Positions 1 through 8,411 of a stretch of DNA of 64,000 nucleotides are shown one piece after another (the first letter of the stretch is position 1; the number at the start of each line of letters is the position of its first letter). Position numbers and translations under genes: made by a program. Origin of the DNA: Doryteuthis pealeii (lineage: Eukaryota; Mollusca; Cephalopoda; Myopsida; Loliginidae); NCBI GenBank assembly GCA_023376005.1, contig CM042148.1, positions 70,976,176 through 71,040,175 on the forward strand. Direction: 5' to 3'. Below the pieces are notes generated by a model. That model was not told the DNA's origin. It did not search any database and was given only the letters and a program-made list of their open reading frames with translations.

Positions 1-375
1 TATCATTTATTAAAGCATGTTTTTCCATACTTTGCTATTTATATTCTTACACTTATATCTATGCGTTCTTTACTTATATTTTGTATTTTATGTTCATATA
101 TGAACCTCTTTCATTCTATTACTTCGATTTTCCTCTTTACATCTATTTGTTTATTTTAATTTATTTTATTTTATTGTTTAATTTTATCCTTTAGTACTAT
201 CCTTATCTACGATGCTTCTATAAGGGGTCTATTTTAGTTTATTTATTTATTCATATATGTCTTTATCTATTTAGAGGGGCTTTATTTAAGTAAAATTATA
301 GTCATAGATTTTTTTAATTTTTTTTTTATGTTCATATAAATCACCTTGTACCAAGAAACTTGGTACCGCACCAAA

Positions 376-376
<1 letters not shown>
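1..376. other. AT-rich stretch without recognisable feature
   Basis: About 75-80% A+T by eye, with short TTTAT-type runs. I see no coding frame, tRNA-like box or repeat shared with the rest of the window. Confidence 0.5.
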
Positions 377-441
<65 letters not shown>

Positions 442-461
442 TAGAGAGAGAGAGAGAGAGA
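377..461. repeat. Compound microsatellite (TA)n(GA)n
   Basis: About 33 TA units followed by about 9 GA units. It directly precedes the head of a SINE-B copy. Confidence 0.95.
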
Positions 462-486
462 TCTATTTATCTCAGTCTCATGGAAG

Positions 487-759
487 AGCGTGATGTAATG
501 GTTAAAGTCATGGGAATGGACTCGTCGCCTCGAGTTCAAATCCTGGATGTGGTAATTGCATTTCCTTTAGCGCTAATACTTTTGGGAAAAGTATGAATCC
601 TACTCTCTCTCCAGCTATGGATAAATAGTAGGGCAGACGGGACTCTTTAACCCTGGTTAGGCAACCGGTCTAGGCGAAGGAAAACTCTGAATTCAAACCC
701 GTTGAACTCCGCTTAAGAAATTGACCTTGTGTCATATCCTGCTCATGCGGAGGGGTTAG
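487..759 (+). mobile_element. SINE-B, tRNA-headed, near full length
   Basis: The head has an A-box-like TGATGTAATGG just after the start and a B-box-like AGTTCAAATCC at 533-543, so RNA polymerase III would be the expected transcriptase. The body (TAGCGCTAATACTTTTGGGA, then CTATGGATAAATAGTAGGGC) recurs in six other places here. The 3' end runs into a (TA)n tract. It has no coding capacity and would depend on a LINE for mobility. Confidence 0.8.
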
Positions 760-771
760 TATATATATATA

Positions 772-807
<36 letters not shown>
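760..807. repeat. (TA)n microsatellite
   Basis: TA repeats with one phase break, at the 3' end of the SINE-B copy. It may be the expanded tail of that element. Confidence 0.9.
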
Positions 808-809
<2 letters not shown>

Positions 810-1025
810 GAAGAAATGCCATAGCTGGACTGTTTCAGTTCAATTCTTTTGATAAAGAGGTATTACCTCAAAAATTCAAGAAATAATAAAAATACAGGTC
901 AACACATAACACCATTGTTACCGTATTATTATTTTTTATTTATTCCAAACTGCATTGTGATAGCCTTCTAAATCAACCTCCTAACCAATACATACACAAT
1001 GCTTCAAGCAAATTATGAAACTCTC

Positions 1026-1026
1026 T

Positions 1027-1060
<34 letters not shown>

Positions 1061-1061
1061 A
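1026..1061. repeat. (TA)n microsatellite, left of hairpin
   Basis: TA repeats with a central TT phase break. A similar tract at 1267-1307 lies on the other side of the hairpin at 1137-1264. Confidence 0.9.
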
Positions 1062-1136
1062 GAATGAATAGAGAATAAATGAGAAAAGTATTGGCATAAA
1101 AAAGTGCTCCATGCTAATAAAGCAGAGCAGATTTAC

Positions 1137-1264
1137 AATCAATAATAATGATATTATGAATATTATAAACTCATAACTATAAGTTTTATGCTTACGCAAT
1201 CTTCAGATTTCGTAAGTATGAAACTTATAGTTATGAGTTAATATCCATATCATTATTATTGATT
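1137..1264. repeat. Long inverted repeat (hairpin)
   Basis: The left arm (about 1137-1196, AATCAATAATAATGATATTA...) is the reverse complement of the right arm (about 1211-1264, ...CATATCATTATTATTGATT) with one small indel. The loop is about 14 nt. Transcribed from either strand it would give a stem of about 54 bp. There is no coding capacity. Confidence 0.85.
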
Positions 1265-1266
1265 TT

Positions 1267-1273
1267 TATATAT

Positions 1274-1307
<34 letters not shown>
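1267..1307. repeat. (TA)n microsatellite, right of hairpin
   Basis: TA repeats abutting the 3' end of a minus-strand SINE-C copy. Confidence 0.9.
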
Positions 1308-1462
1308 AGTCATCCACAGACATGTGTTTCCAAGTTTACTTCTCATCAGTGCGGTTCGAGTTTTTAACAGCTACCTCCAGCCGTGATCGAAACTCGACAT
1401 AATTTTCGTCTGCCAAGTTTCTTACCCTTGCGGCCGTTAGCGGCTGTCAGTCTGGGGTGAAC
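1308..1462 (-). mobile_element. SINE-C: tRNA-like head plus hammerhead ribozyme motif
   Basis: Read on the minus strand, a tRNA-like head (A-box-like CGGCCGCAAGGGTAAG near 1436-1421, B-box-like GAGTTTCGATCACGG near 1397-1383) is followed by a hammerhead core. CTGATGA is at 1349-1343, stem II is AAGT/ACTT with an AA loop, GAAA is at 1330-1327, then CACATG, then TC. The predicted cleavage is after C1319. Stem I pairs 1318-1314 with 1350-1354 in five base pairs, one of them G-U. The 10.1/11.1 pair is a G-G mismatch, so activity may be reduced. The family resemblance to type-I minimal hammerheads of animal retroelements is knowledge; activity here is inference. Confidence 0.7.
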
Positions 1463-1601
1463 AATTAATTGATACATACTTACGCGGGTATGTTTTTACA
1501 ATCGCCAGAGAACTCATGTCTGTAAACAGCGACAGGAAAGTAACGGCTTACGCTAAACGGTGAAATTTCAGTTAATTATGGGAGTGGGAAGCATATATAT
1601 C

Positions 1602-1640
1602 AGTCCTCCACAGACACGTTTTCGAAGTTTACTGTTTTTA
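1602..1640 (-). mobile_element. Decayed hammerhead 3' half (SINE-C fragment)
   Basis: On the minus strand AAACTTC-GAAA-ACGTG-TC-TGTGGAGG matches the 3' half of the hammerhead at 1308-1350. The CTGATGA box is not recognisable upstream. Confidence 0.45.
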
Positions 1641-1690
1641 AGACCGATATTCTGATGAAAAAATTCCGATTTTAATCCAACTGTAAGTAA

Positions 1691-1936
1691 GTAAAGTCGT
1701 CGGGGCGGCCTAAAGTCGGTATCAGCCAATCAGCGAGGGAGTCTATCCCCTTTTCACTAGCACTAGAGCAAGGAGATTTTTTTTGGCATTTGAGGTGGAG
1801 CGCCACACCTACCATCAGCTCTTACTTTACCACACAGATCCCTGAGCTACTCATACGCTGAGTTGGCGAGGACCGATATCGAACTAGAAACCATGTGGTT
1901 TCTAGCCCAACGCTATACCGACTGAGCTAACCCGGT
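1691..1936 (-). mobile_element. SINE-A, tRNA-headed, full length
   Basis: On the minus strand it begins with a tRNA-like head (TAGCTCAGTCGG-type A box, TTCGATA-type B box, both slightly decayed). A conserved body containing GTAGCTCAGGGATCTGTG, AGGAGATTG-type and GGGGATAGACTCCCTCGCTG segments follows. It ends in GCCGCCCCGACGACTTTAC. The same roughly 245-bp unit occurs at 9842, 43884, 44899 and 52545. Confidence 0.85.
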
Positions 1937-2347
1937 ATATATTCTGATATAACAGGCTATATACGTGGTTTTGTGTAGGCGTGCACTTGCTCTCCTATGG
2001 CTATTACCATCCGAGACGGGCGAGCCTCCTAAGACACAAAACGAAAAGAAACAAAAAGAAAAGATCAAGGTCTTGTGGATGAGGAACGTTGAACCAAGAA
2101 CAGCATCAATTGGCATTGAAACACTTGGCTATATCAAGCCGCGCACTTAACGGCTATCTTGAGCAGATTCCAGAAAAAATAGGGTGTGTGGGGGGGGAGG
2201 GGGAGTAAACTATTCAAGAGAATCACAATGTAGCACACTCTTGGGAATTGGTCACATGCTGCGGGAATTCTGGATGTAAAATAACATTGAAGTCTCTTGC
2301 TGAGATTTCGTTGTTTGTCAGCCCCGTCGGAGAAACCTTGAACTGTA
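1937..2347. other. Unassigned sequence
   Basis: Mixed composition with a short open stretch (1965-2150, plus) and a G-run at 2189-2202. I could not relate it to any repeat in the window and do not regard the short frame as a gene. Confidence 0.4.

Positions 2348-2388
<41 letters not shown>
2348..2388. repeat. (AAT)n microsatellite
   Basis: About 13 AAT units, the usual tail and target sequence of LINE-N in this window. Confidence 0.95.
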
Positions 2389-2390
<2 letters not shown>

Positions 2391-2575
2391 GAAGGATTGA
2401 AACCATTCAGAACACTGCACTGATGCAATCTGCCAGAATACTCAGAAGAGTCCTGGAGATCTGAGGAGACTTGCTGTCACTCAGACTCCAGTGAAAGACC
2501 ATCAGCTAATGCTGGTGTGAAAACTCAAAAGAAAATAAATAATAATAATAATAATAATAAAAAATAATAAAAGTT
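2389..2575 (+). mobile_element. LINE-N 3'-terminal fragment with (AAT)n tail
   Basis: The segment runs from GAAACCATTCAGAAC through CTCAGAAGAGTCCTGGAG and ACTCCAGTGAAAGACCATCA to GTGTGAAAACTCAAAAG, then an impure (AAT)n tail. It is the last roughly 140 bp of the LINE-N family, including the end of ORF2 and the 3' UTR. Confidence 0.8.
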
Positions 2576-2730
2576 GGAAATCAAGAAGGATTGAAACCAT
2601 TCAGAACACTGCACTGCTGCAATCTGCCACAATACTCAGAAGAGTCTTGGAGACCTGAGGAGACTTGCTGTCACTCAGACTCCAGTGAAAGACCATCAGC
2701 TAATGCTGGTGTGAAAACTCAAAAGGAGTA

Positions 2731-2772
<42 letters not shown>
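2576..2772 (+). mobile_element. LINE-N 3'-terminal fragment with (AAT)n tail, second copy
   Basis: Nearly identical to the preceding fragment, in the same orientation and directly downstream, again ending in (AAT)n (2728-2772). The pair forms a head-to-tail stack of 5'-truncated LINE tails. Confidence 0.8.
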
Positions 2773-2773
<1 letters not shown>

Positions 2774-3896
2774 CCATTCTTAAAATGAAAAAAAAGAAGA
2801 CCTCAGACAGATTGACCAAAGGACAAGGAAATTAATGACCGTGCACAAGGCTTTACACACGAGAGACGATTGAGATAGAATATATGTATCTAGAAAGGAA
2901 GGAGGAAGAGGACTTGCCAACATAGAGGACTGCGTAGAGGCCACAATCCAACAACTCGAAGACTACACAAAAAAGAGCAAAGACAGATTACTTATGGTAG
3001 CCAACAATAGCAGATGTAATATATGGACAAACAGAAAAGCAACAAAAACTAGAAAACAAAAAGGGGAAGAAAACAATTATATGGGCACTTCAAACGACAA
3101 ATAGGAGAGGTTGCACATGAAAAAACATGAACATCGTTAAGAAAAGGAAACCTCAAAAGAGAAACTGAATCACTAATAATTGATGCACAGAATAATGCCA
3201 CAAGGACAAACTATATCAAAGCAAAAATTGATAAAATTCAACAAAATAGTAAATGTAGATGTGTGGTGACAGAGATGAGACTGTAACCATGTACTATGCA
3301 AATGTAGCAAACTAGCACAGCTGGAGTACAAAACTAGGCACGACTAGGTTGGAAAAGTGATCCACTGGGAATTATGCAAAAAATTAAATTTTGACCATAA
3401 AACAAAATGGTATATGCATAAACCAGAATCTGTTCTTGAGAACGAAACGCATAAAATTCTGTGAATTTGAGATTTTAAAAAACTGATCACCTTAAACTAG
3501 CAAGAAGACCAACCTAGTATTGATTAACAAAAAAGAAAGAACTTGTCAACTGGTGGATTTTGCAGTTCCAGCAGATCACAGGGGGAAGATGAAAAATGGA
3601 CAAATACCTGGACCTTGCCAGAGAACTGAAGAAGTTATTGAATATGAAAGTCAAAGTGATACCAATTGTAGTTGGTGCACTTGAAACGGCCCCAAAAAGC
3701 TTGGAAAAAAGATTGGAAAATCTGAAAATAAGAGAAAAAATTGAGACCATCCAGAATACTGCACTGCTGCAATCTGCCAGAATACTCAGAAGAGTCCCGA
3801 TGACCTGAGGAGATTTGTTGTCACTCAGACTCCAGGGAAATACCATCAGCTAATGCTGATGTGAAAAACTCAAAAGGAGTGAATAATAATAATAAC
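2773..3896 (+). pseudogene. LINE-N ORF2 remnant, reverse transcriptase C-terminal region
   Basis: Frame-shifted plus-strand coding remnant of a non-LTR retrotransposon. Conceptual pieces include DQRTRKLMTVHKALHTRDD near 2810, VSRKEGGRGLANIEDCVEA near 2890, an HWELCKKL-type piece near 3360, a CQLVDFAVPADH-type piece near 3545, and KYLDLARELKKL followed by KVIPIVVGALETAPKSLEKR at about 3599-3715. The order matches the region downstream of the reverse transcriptase domain in common invertebrate LINE ORF2 proteins. Stops and frame changes are frequent, so it is dead. It ends with the 3' UTR and a short AAT tract. No fingers/palm motif (YADD) is inside this copy, so the truncation is 5' of that point. 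Confidence 0.75.
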
Positions 3897-4106
3897 ATAG
3901 AGAAAACTGTGGAACATTTAGTTGAAGATCGTACCAATTGTAATCGGTGCTATTAGAACGGTCCCTTAAGCTCTGGAAAAAATTTGGGTGAATTGGAAAT
4001 CAGAGGACGAATCGAGACGATCCAAATTACAGCATTGTTAAGGTCAGCTAGAATTCTCAGCAGAATCCTGGAGAGCTGAGGAGACTTGCTGCCAGTCAGC
4101 CTCCAG

Positions 4107-4160
<54 letters not shown>
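3897..4160 (+). mobile_element. LINE-N 3' fragment with (AAT)n tail
   Basis: The segment GAGAAAACTGTGGAACATTT through TTGTAATCGGTGCTATTAGA to GAGGAGACTTGCTGCCAGTC matches the end of ORF2 of LINE-N in a diverged subfamily. (AAT)n runs from about 4109 to 4160. Confidence 0.75.
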
Positions 4161-4326
4161 GAGAAAACTGTGGAAAAGTAAGTTGAAGGTCGTACCAATT
4201 GTAATTGGTGCCCTTAAAACGTTCCCCAAAGCTCTGGAAAAATTGGGTCGATTGGAAATCAGAAGAATTGAGACCATCCAAACTACAGCACTGTTGAGAT
4301 CGGTTAAAATTCTCAGAAGATTTCTG

Positions 4327-4335
<9 letters not shown>
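4161..4335 (+). mobile_element. LINE-N 3' fragment, truncated at its 3' end
   Basis: Starts with the same GAGAAAACTGTGGAA as the previous copy and continues to CTCAGAAGATTTCTGGAGAC, then is replaced by (TA)n. The short conceptual frame includes VVPIVIGALKTFPKALEKLG. Confidence 0.7.

Positions 4336-4370
<35 letters not shown>
4336..4370. repeat. (TA)n microsatellite
   Basis: TA repeats between the LINE-N fragment and the palindrome at 4374. Confidence 0.9.
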
Positions 4371-4373
4371 AGG

Positions 4374-4477
4374 CAGACGAACCTACTATTAGTTCGCATA
4401 AAGCTCTTCAGGGCTAAAATCTGAGTCAGATTTTAGCCCTGAAGAGCTTTATGCGAAACTAATAGTAGGTTCGTCTG
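4374..4477. repeat. Near-perfect 104-bp palindrome
   Basis: The left arm starts CAGACGAACCTACTATTAG and the right arm ends CTAATAGTAGGTTCGTCTG. Arms are about 51 bp with one indel and the centre is a single base at 4425. A deletion derivative of the same locus type lies at 7242-7530. Confidence 0.9.
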
Positions 4478-4778
4478 ACTCAGTAGATTATCCTTATTAC
4501 TTGGCTCTACTTAGGTACGAGCACTTTTTACAAATTAGCTTCCTAGCGGTTATATGAATATATATATATCTTATATGCATATATATACATATAAATTGTT
4601 TTTTCTTTTGGCTAAATACTAACCAATATATTATTTTTGTGGTACGAATATCTTGGTCTTTTCTTTTTTTCAAAAATTTTTTCTTCCTGGTTGATGTTTG
4701 GTAGTATATTTTTACAATCAAACTCTCGCCGGGTTTTTCTCTCCGCAAGGATCTACCACACGCTTGGTATATTAAATA
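4459..4778 (+). repeat. Dispersed repeat P, copy 1
   Basis: A segment of about 320 bp from the right palindrome arm to TTGGTATATTAAATA. It contains GCTTCCTAGCGGTTATATGA and TGATGTTTGGTAGTATATTT. The reverse complement occurs at 7242-7530. No protein is recognised in the short open stretches. Confidence 0.8.
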
Positions 4779-4784
4779 TATATT

Positions 4785-4822
<38 letters not shown>
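4771..4822. repeat. (TA)n microsatellite
   Basis: TA repeats with two phase breaks at the end of repeat P. Confidence 0.9.
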
Positions 4823-4828
4823 CTGAAA

Positions 4829-4873
4829 ATTAGACTCATCAAGTAAACCAACAATGAAGCATACGTGGAATCC

Positions 4874-4907
<34 letters not shown>

Positions 4908-4931
4908 ATATATATATATATATATATATAT
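4829..4931 (-). repeat. Microsatellite block (CA)n(TA)n with a conserved flank
   Basis: The flank at 4829-4876 (AGACTCATCAAGTAAACCAA, then CATACGTGGAATCC) matches 23199-23238, and both run into (CA)n. On the minus strand the flank reads TTGATGAGTCTAAT, close to the CTGATGAGTC start of hammerhead motifs. Confidence 0.7.
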
Positions 4932-5422
4932 GGAATGGTGACAAAGTGTAATGGTCATATTTATGGTGGGTTCTTAAAGTCACTAGCCACCATACGTTGA
5001 TAAGTACATCTGCACCGAAAAATGATGACAGCAAATGGTAGCGAGCCAACTGAGAGTGAGTCTTATTTTCTTTTGCCTGACCCAATATAACAGAAGATTA
5101 AAAGCACATGTATTTTACTTTAGAAAGGGCTTACTTAACACACACGATAACTAATATTATTCATGGGACATTCCCTTGAACCAATAAACAAATCTCAGGA
5201 ATTCGAGTCCAATCCTCTCTTTCGCGTTAGAGACGCGGTGAACATTCCATGGGATCAGGAAAATGAAAACTTACTAAAATTTCTCCTAAAATAAAAACTG
5301 CATTCGTTCACTGAATTCAGATTTCGATGTTTTCTTTTTCTTTCCCTTGGTGAATTTTGGAAGTCGTAGTATTCCCCGGATAAATGGGGTTATTAACCAT
5401 CTGACAGTCAAATCCTCGTATT
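4932..5422. other. Unassigned sequence
   Basis: Non-repetitive by eye. I see no convincing coding frame, tRNA-like box or shared repeat. Confidence 0.4.
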
Positions 5423-5590
5423 TATTAGTATTATTTGGATTATTCGGACTATTTTCCTCATCTTTATTGTTATCTGTACAACGTTTCGGCCGATGTACCT
5501 TCTGGCCTTCTTCAGGTATTTCTTGACGGATTCGGGGACTTTCTCGGACTCGGGAACCTTCTTGTCGAATTGGAACTTTGAACCTAACCC
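5423..5590. repeat. Single arm of a foldback family
   Basis: TTATTTGGATTATTCGGACT, TACAACGTTTCGGCCGATGT and TTCTCGGACTCGGGAACCTT match the left arm of the inverted repeat at 11757-12068. Only one arm is present here. Confidence 0.7.
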
Positions 5591-5679
5591 TTTATTCAAT
5601 CCACGGGTCATCCTGTTCTCATTCCGCTAACCATAGGTGGGGTACAGGTGTTAATTATTATTCTATGTTACTGCTGCCC

Positions 5680-5767
5680 CTGGAAGAATTGAACCTGCAG
5701 TCTAAAGATGACTGTCACTTAGAACTGTCTTAACCTAACTCCTTTATCCACTAGGCTATGTGTCCAA
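5680..5767 (-). mobile_element. tRNA-like SINE head (SINE-F)
   Basis: The minus strand reads GGACACATAGCCTAGTGGAT (A-box TAGCCTAGTGG) and, about 55 nt further, GCAGGTTCAATTCTTCC (B-box GGTTCAATTCT). There is no CCA-proximal acceptor pairing, so I call it a SINE head rather than a tRNA gene. Confidence 0.6.
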
Positions 5768-5799
5768 TTGCTATGAAGCCTCATCTAAAAAATTCTGAG

Positions 5800-6115
5800 A
5801 AACTCGTATTTTTGTTGTTTTTTTATAAAAAAGAAAAAAAATAGCACTGTATTTTATAAAAGCATATTAAAGATTGAATGTAATGAATTATGTGTTGTAA
5901 TAGGTTTTAATGTTTATTCTTTTTAGAAATAATATTTCTTTGGTGTAATTAATTGAAAAGTTAAATGTTTTTAGTGAATATATTAACATAAGTTTATTTA
6001 ACGCTCGCTCGTACCTCAAATTTTAGCTTTCAAAATAAAGCAAAAATCAACCGAGTGACAATTCGTAACTCAAAAATCTTGTAAGTTAAGGAACTCGTAA
6101 GTCAAGTTAGTACTG
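5800..6115. mobile_element. MITE-T (mariner-like), 5'-truncated
   Basis: The right terminus CAAGTTAGTACTG is followed by TA, and it is the inverted counterpart of CAGTGTTACCTTAACTTACG at 47625. The interior (ACGCTCGCTCGTACCT, AAAGCAAAAATC) matches 47940-48020. TA flanks and CAGTG-type ends fit Tc1/mariner-derived MITEs. Confidence 0.7.
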
Positions 6116-6183
6116 TATATTTAAAATACACCCTTTTAATTTAATAAACCTCTCACCACTAAAATAACAATACCTACCCCCCC

Positions 6184-6220
6184 CAAAAAAAAACAACAAA
6201 AAAACAACAACAACAACAAC

Positions 6221-6270
<50 letters not shown>
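6184..6270. repeat. (CAA)n(AAT)n microsatellite
   Basis: CAA units change to about 18 AAT units just upstream of a LINE-N fragment. Confidence 0.95.
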
Positions 6271-6271
<1 letters not shown>

Positions 6272-6491
6272 TGCACTTGGAACGGTACCAATAAACTTGG
6301 AAAAAAGACTAGGAAGAGGAAGAATTGAGACCATCCAGACTACTGCACTGCTGCAATCGGCTAGAATATTCAGAAGAGTCCTGGAGACATGAGGAGACTT
6401 GTTGTCACTCAGACTCCAGTGAAATACCATCAGCTAACGCTGATGTGAAAAACTCAAAAGGGGTGAAAATAATGATAATAATGATAATAAC
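6271..6491 (+). mobile_element. LINE-N 3' fragment with impure (AAT)n tail
   Basis: GCACTTGGAACGGTACCAAT through CTCAGAAGAGTCCTGGAG to GATGTGAAAAACTCAAAAGG, then AATGATAAT repeats at about 6465-6491. Confidence 0.8.
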
Positions 6492-6743
6492 AGCACAACG
6501 GGAATACAAATCTAGGCACGACTGTGTTGGGAAGGTGATCCACTGGGAATTATGCAAAAAACTAAATGGTATATGTACAAACCAGAATCTGCTCTTGAGA
6601 ATGAACACATAACATTTTCTGGGACTTTGAGATAAAGACGAAACACCTTATCCCAGCCAGAAGACCAGACCAAGTATTGATTAAGAAAAGAAAAAAAGAA
6701 AAAAAAAAGAATTGTCAACTGGTAGACTTTGCAGTTCCAGCAT
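6492..6743 (+). pseudogene. LINE-N ORF2 fragment upstream of the 3' end
   Basis: Contains CACTGGGAATTATGCAAAAA (HWELCKK-type) and TTGTCAACTGGTAGACTTTG (CQLVDFAVPA-type), the segment that in the 2773-3896 copy lies upstream of the LDLARELK region. Here the order is reversed, because the 3' end fragment precedes it. Frames are broken by an A-rich insertion near 6690-6710. Confidence 0.7.
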
Positions 6744-6845
6744 ATCACAGATCCCTGTGCTACTCATACGCTGAGTTGGCAAGGACCATTATCGAGCCAG
6801 GAACGATGTGATTCATTGGTGGACGCTTTATCGACCGAGCTAAAA
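6744..6845 (-). mobile_element. SINE-A head fragment
   Basis: CACAGATCCCTGTGCTACTC, ACGCTGAGTTGGCAAGGACC and TCGACCGAGCTAA match the tRNA-like head of SINE-A on the minus strand. The junction with the LINE fragment is ATCACAG, which both elements share. Confidence 0.75.
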
Positions 6846-7136
6846 CGCTTCATATTTAAACAAAGATTGCCCAATATCATTGATAGAGTATATATTTGGG
6901 TAGCAAAGACAAATTCAACGGAGCTTGGTGACTGTCATTTTCTCACGTATGCGATTCTCAAACCAAGTGATTTATATGCATTCGTATTTTTCATTATATA
7001 CTTTCGTGTCGTGCCTCATGTGTAGTGTGGTTAAGTTTTTGATGCAGTGTAGACCTACCAGTAAAATCCGATAGAGACGGGTAACGAGGAAAAGTTATGA
7101 GAATTCGTAATGTCAGCACGACCTAATGATGATCAT

Positions 7137-7166
7137 GATCTATCTATCTATCTATCTATCTATCTA
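7137..7166. repeat. (ATCT)n microsatellite
   Basis: About seven ATCT units. Confidence 0.95.
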
Positions 7167-7241
7167 ATATTATTCTCCAATCTATGTAGCTACACATTAT
7201 AGAGGAATGTACGTATATATATATATATTATATATATATAT

Positions 7242-7530
7242 ATTTAATATACCAAGCGTGTTGGTAGATCCTTGCGGAGAGAAAAAAACCCGGCAGAGAG
7301 TTTGATTGTAAAAATATACTACCAAACATCAACCGGGAAGAAAAAAATTTTTGAAAAAAAGAAAAGACCAAGATATTCGTACCAACAAAAAATAATCTAT
7401 TGGTATAGTATTTGGCCAAAAGAAAAACAATTTATATGTATATATATGTATATAAGATATATATATATATATTCATATAACCGCTAGGAGAAGCTAATAG
7501 TAGGTTCGTCTGACTCAGTAGATTATCTTT
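7242..7530 (-). repeat. Dispersed repeat P, copy 2 (deletion derivative)
   Basis: Reverse complement of 4459-4778 over most of its length. It lacks the palindrome and the adjacent segment: on the minus strand GACGAACCTACTATTAG joins directly to CTTCTCCTAGCGG. Confidence 0.8.
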
Positions 7531-7554
7531 ATATATATATATATATATATATAT
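7530..7554. repeat. (TA)n microsatellite
   Basis: TA repeats at the end of repeat P copy 2. Confidence 0.9.
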
Positions 7555-7881
7555 CTTTACGAAAGGAATGTTTATCTACCCTTAGCTCACACACACACGC
7601 ACACAAACAAACAAACGCACACATGCACGCGTACCTGCATACGTAGACAGAAAAGGTTACACAGAAGTGTCCGGACCCTTAATTTCTTCTTATTGGACAC
7701 TCAATGACCACTCAGGTGAAGGACCGGACTTCAGAGTATAATTCCAGGAACGGTAAAGACAAAGTAGAGAAATAATGAAATAACATTAATCATGTCGTTC
7801 AATGGCCATTAGCGAACCTAGCTAGGGTAGTGCTGGGGTTTTTAGTGGGGATGATGTAATTACTGCGTTTAGAAAACAAGA

Positions 7882-7916
7882 CAGAAAGAAAGAAGGAAAG
7901 AAAGAAAGAAAGAAAG
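7882..7916. repeat. (GAAA)n microsatellite
   Basis: AAAGAAAG repeats. Confidence 0.9.
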
Positions 7917-7988
7917 TTAAGTTTCGTGATTAAAGAAAAAGTAAAAATAAAATTCCGCTCACAGATTTGTACACCCAAACAATAAAAA

Positions 7989-8061
7989 GTCAACGGGGTG
8001 GCCTAAAGTCGGTATCAGCCATTCAGCGAGGGAGTCTATCCACTTTTCACTAGCGCTAGAT
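7989..8061 (-). mobile_element. SINE-A 3' fragment
   Basis: GCCTAAAGTCGGTATCAGCC to TTTTCACTAGCGCTAGA matches the 3' third of SINE-A. The rest is missing. Confidence 0.75.
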
Positions 8062-8157
8062 ATAATGTGGTATTTACTACGAATCCTACTTATGCGGTCA
8101 GATACAAGGTCCTATTAATGTGGCACACCCACGAACTGAAACTCATGGGATTGAAGA

Positions 8158-8202
8158 GGAAGAGGAGAGAAAAGAAATACGCTAGCGAGAGGGTGGTGAA
8201 AA

Positions 8203-8233
<31 letters not shown>

Positions 8234-8257
8234 CAGAGACAGAGACAGACGGACAGA
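8158..8257. repeat. GA/CAGAGA microsatellite with conserved flank
   Basis: The roughly 50-bp flank (AAGAAATACGCTAGCGAGAG, then GGTGGTGAAAAAGAGAGAG) is nearly identical to 10181-10230, which also precedes a GA tract. Confidence 0.8.
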
Positions 8258-8410
8258 AAAATGCGTGGATCCACTCGGCATTCCACCTCAAGGGGGAACC
8301 TCAGGCACTGGGCAAGAACCTAGCCCTGCCCTTTTAAAGCATTGGGCAGGTGTTGCCTGGGAAGAATCAAGCCGTTAATTTCATTAACAGACACAGGTCC
8401 CGAAAGGACC
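8258..8410 (+). repeat. GC-repeat, partial copy
   Basis: GGCATTCCACCTCAAGGGGG, CTGGGCAAGAACCTAGCCC and GGGCAGGTGTTGCCTGGG match the GC-rich dispersed family at 28134, 30490, 41773 and 42054. No coding frame is conserved among the copies. Confidence 0.75.
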
Positions 8411-8411
8411 G

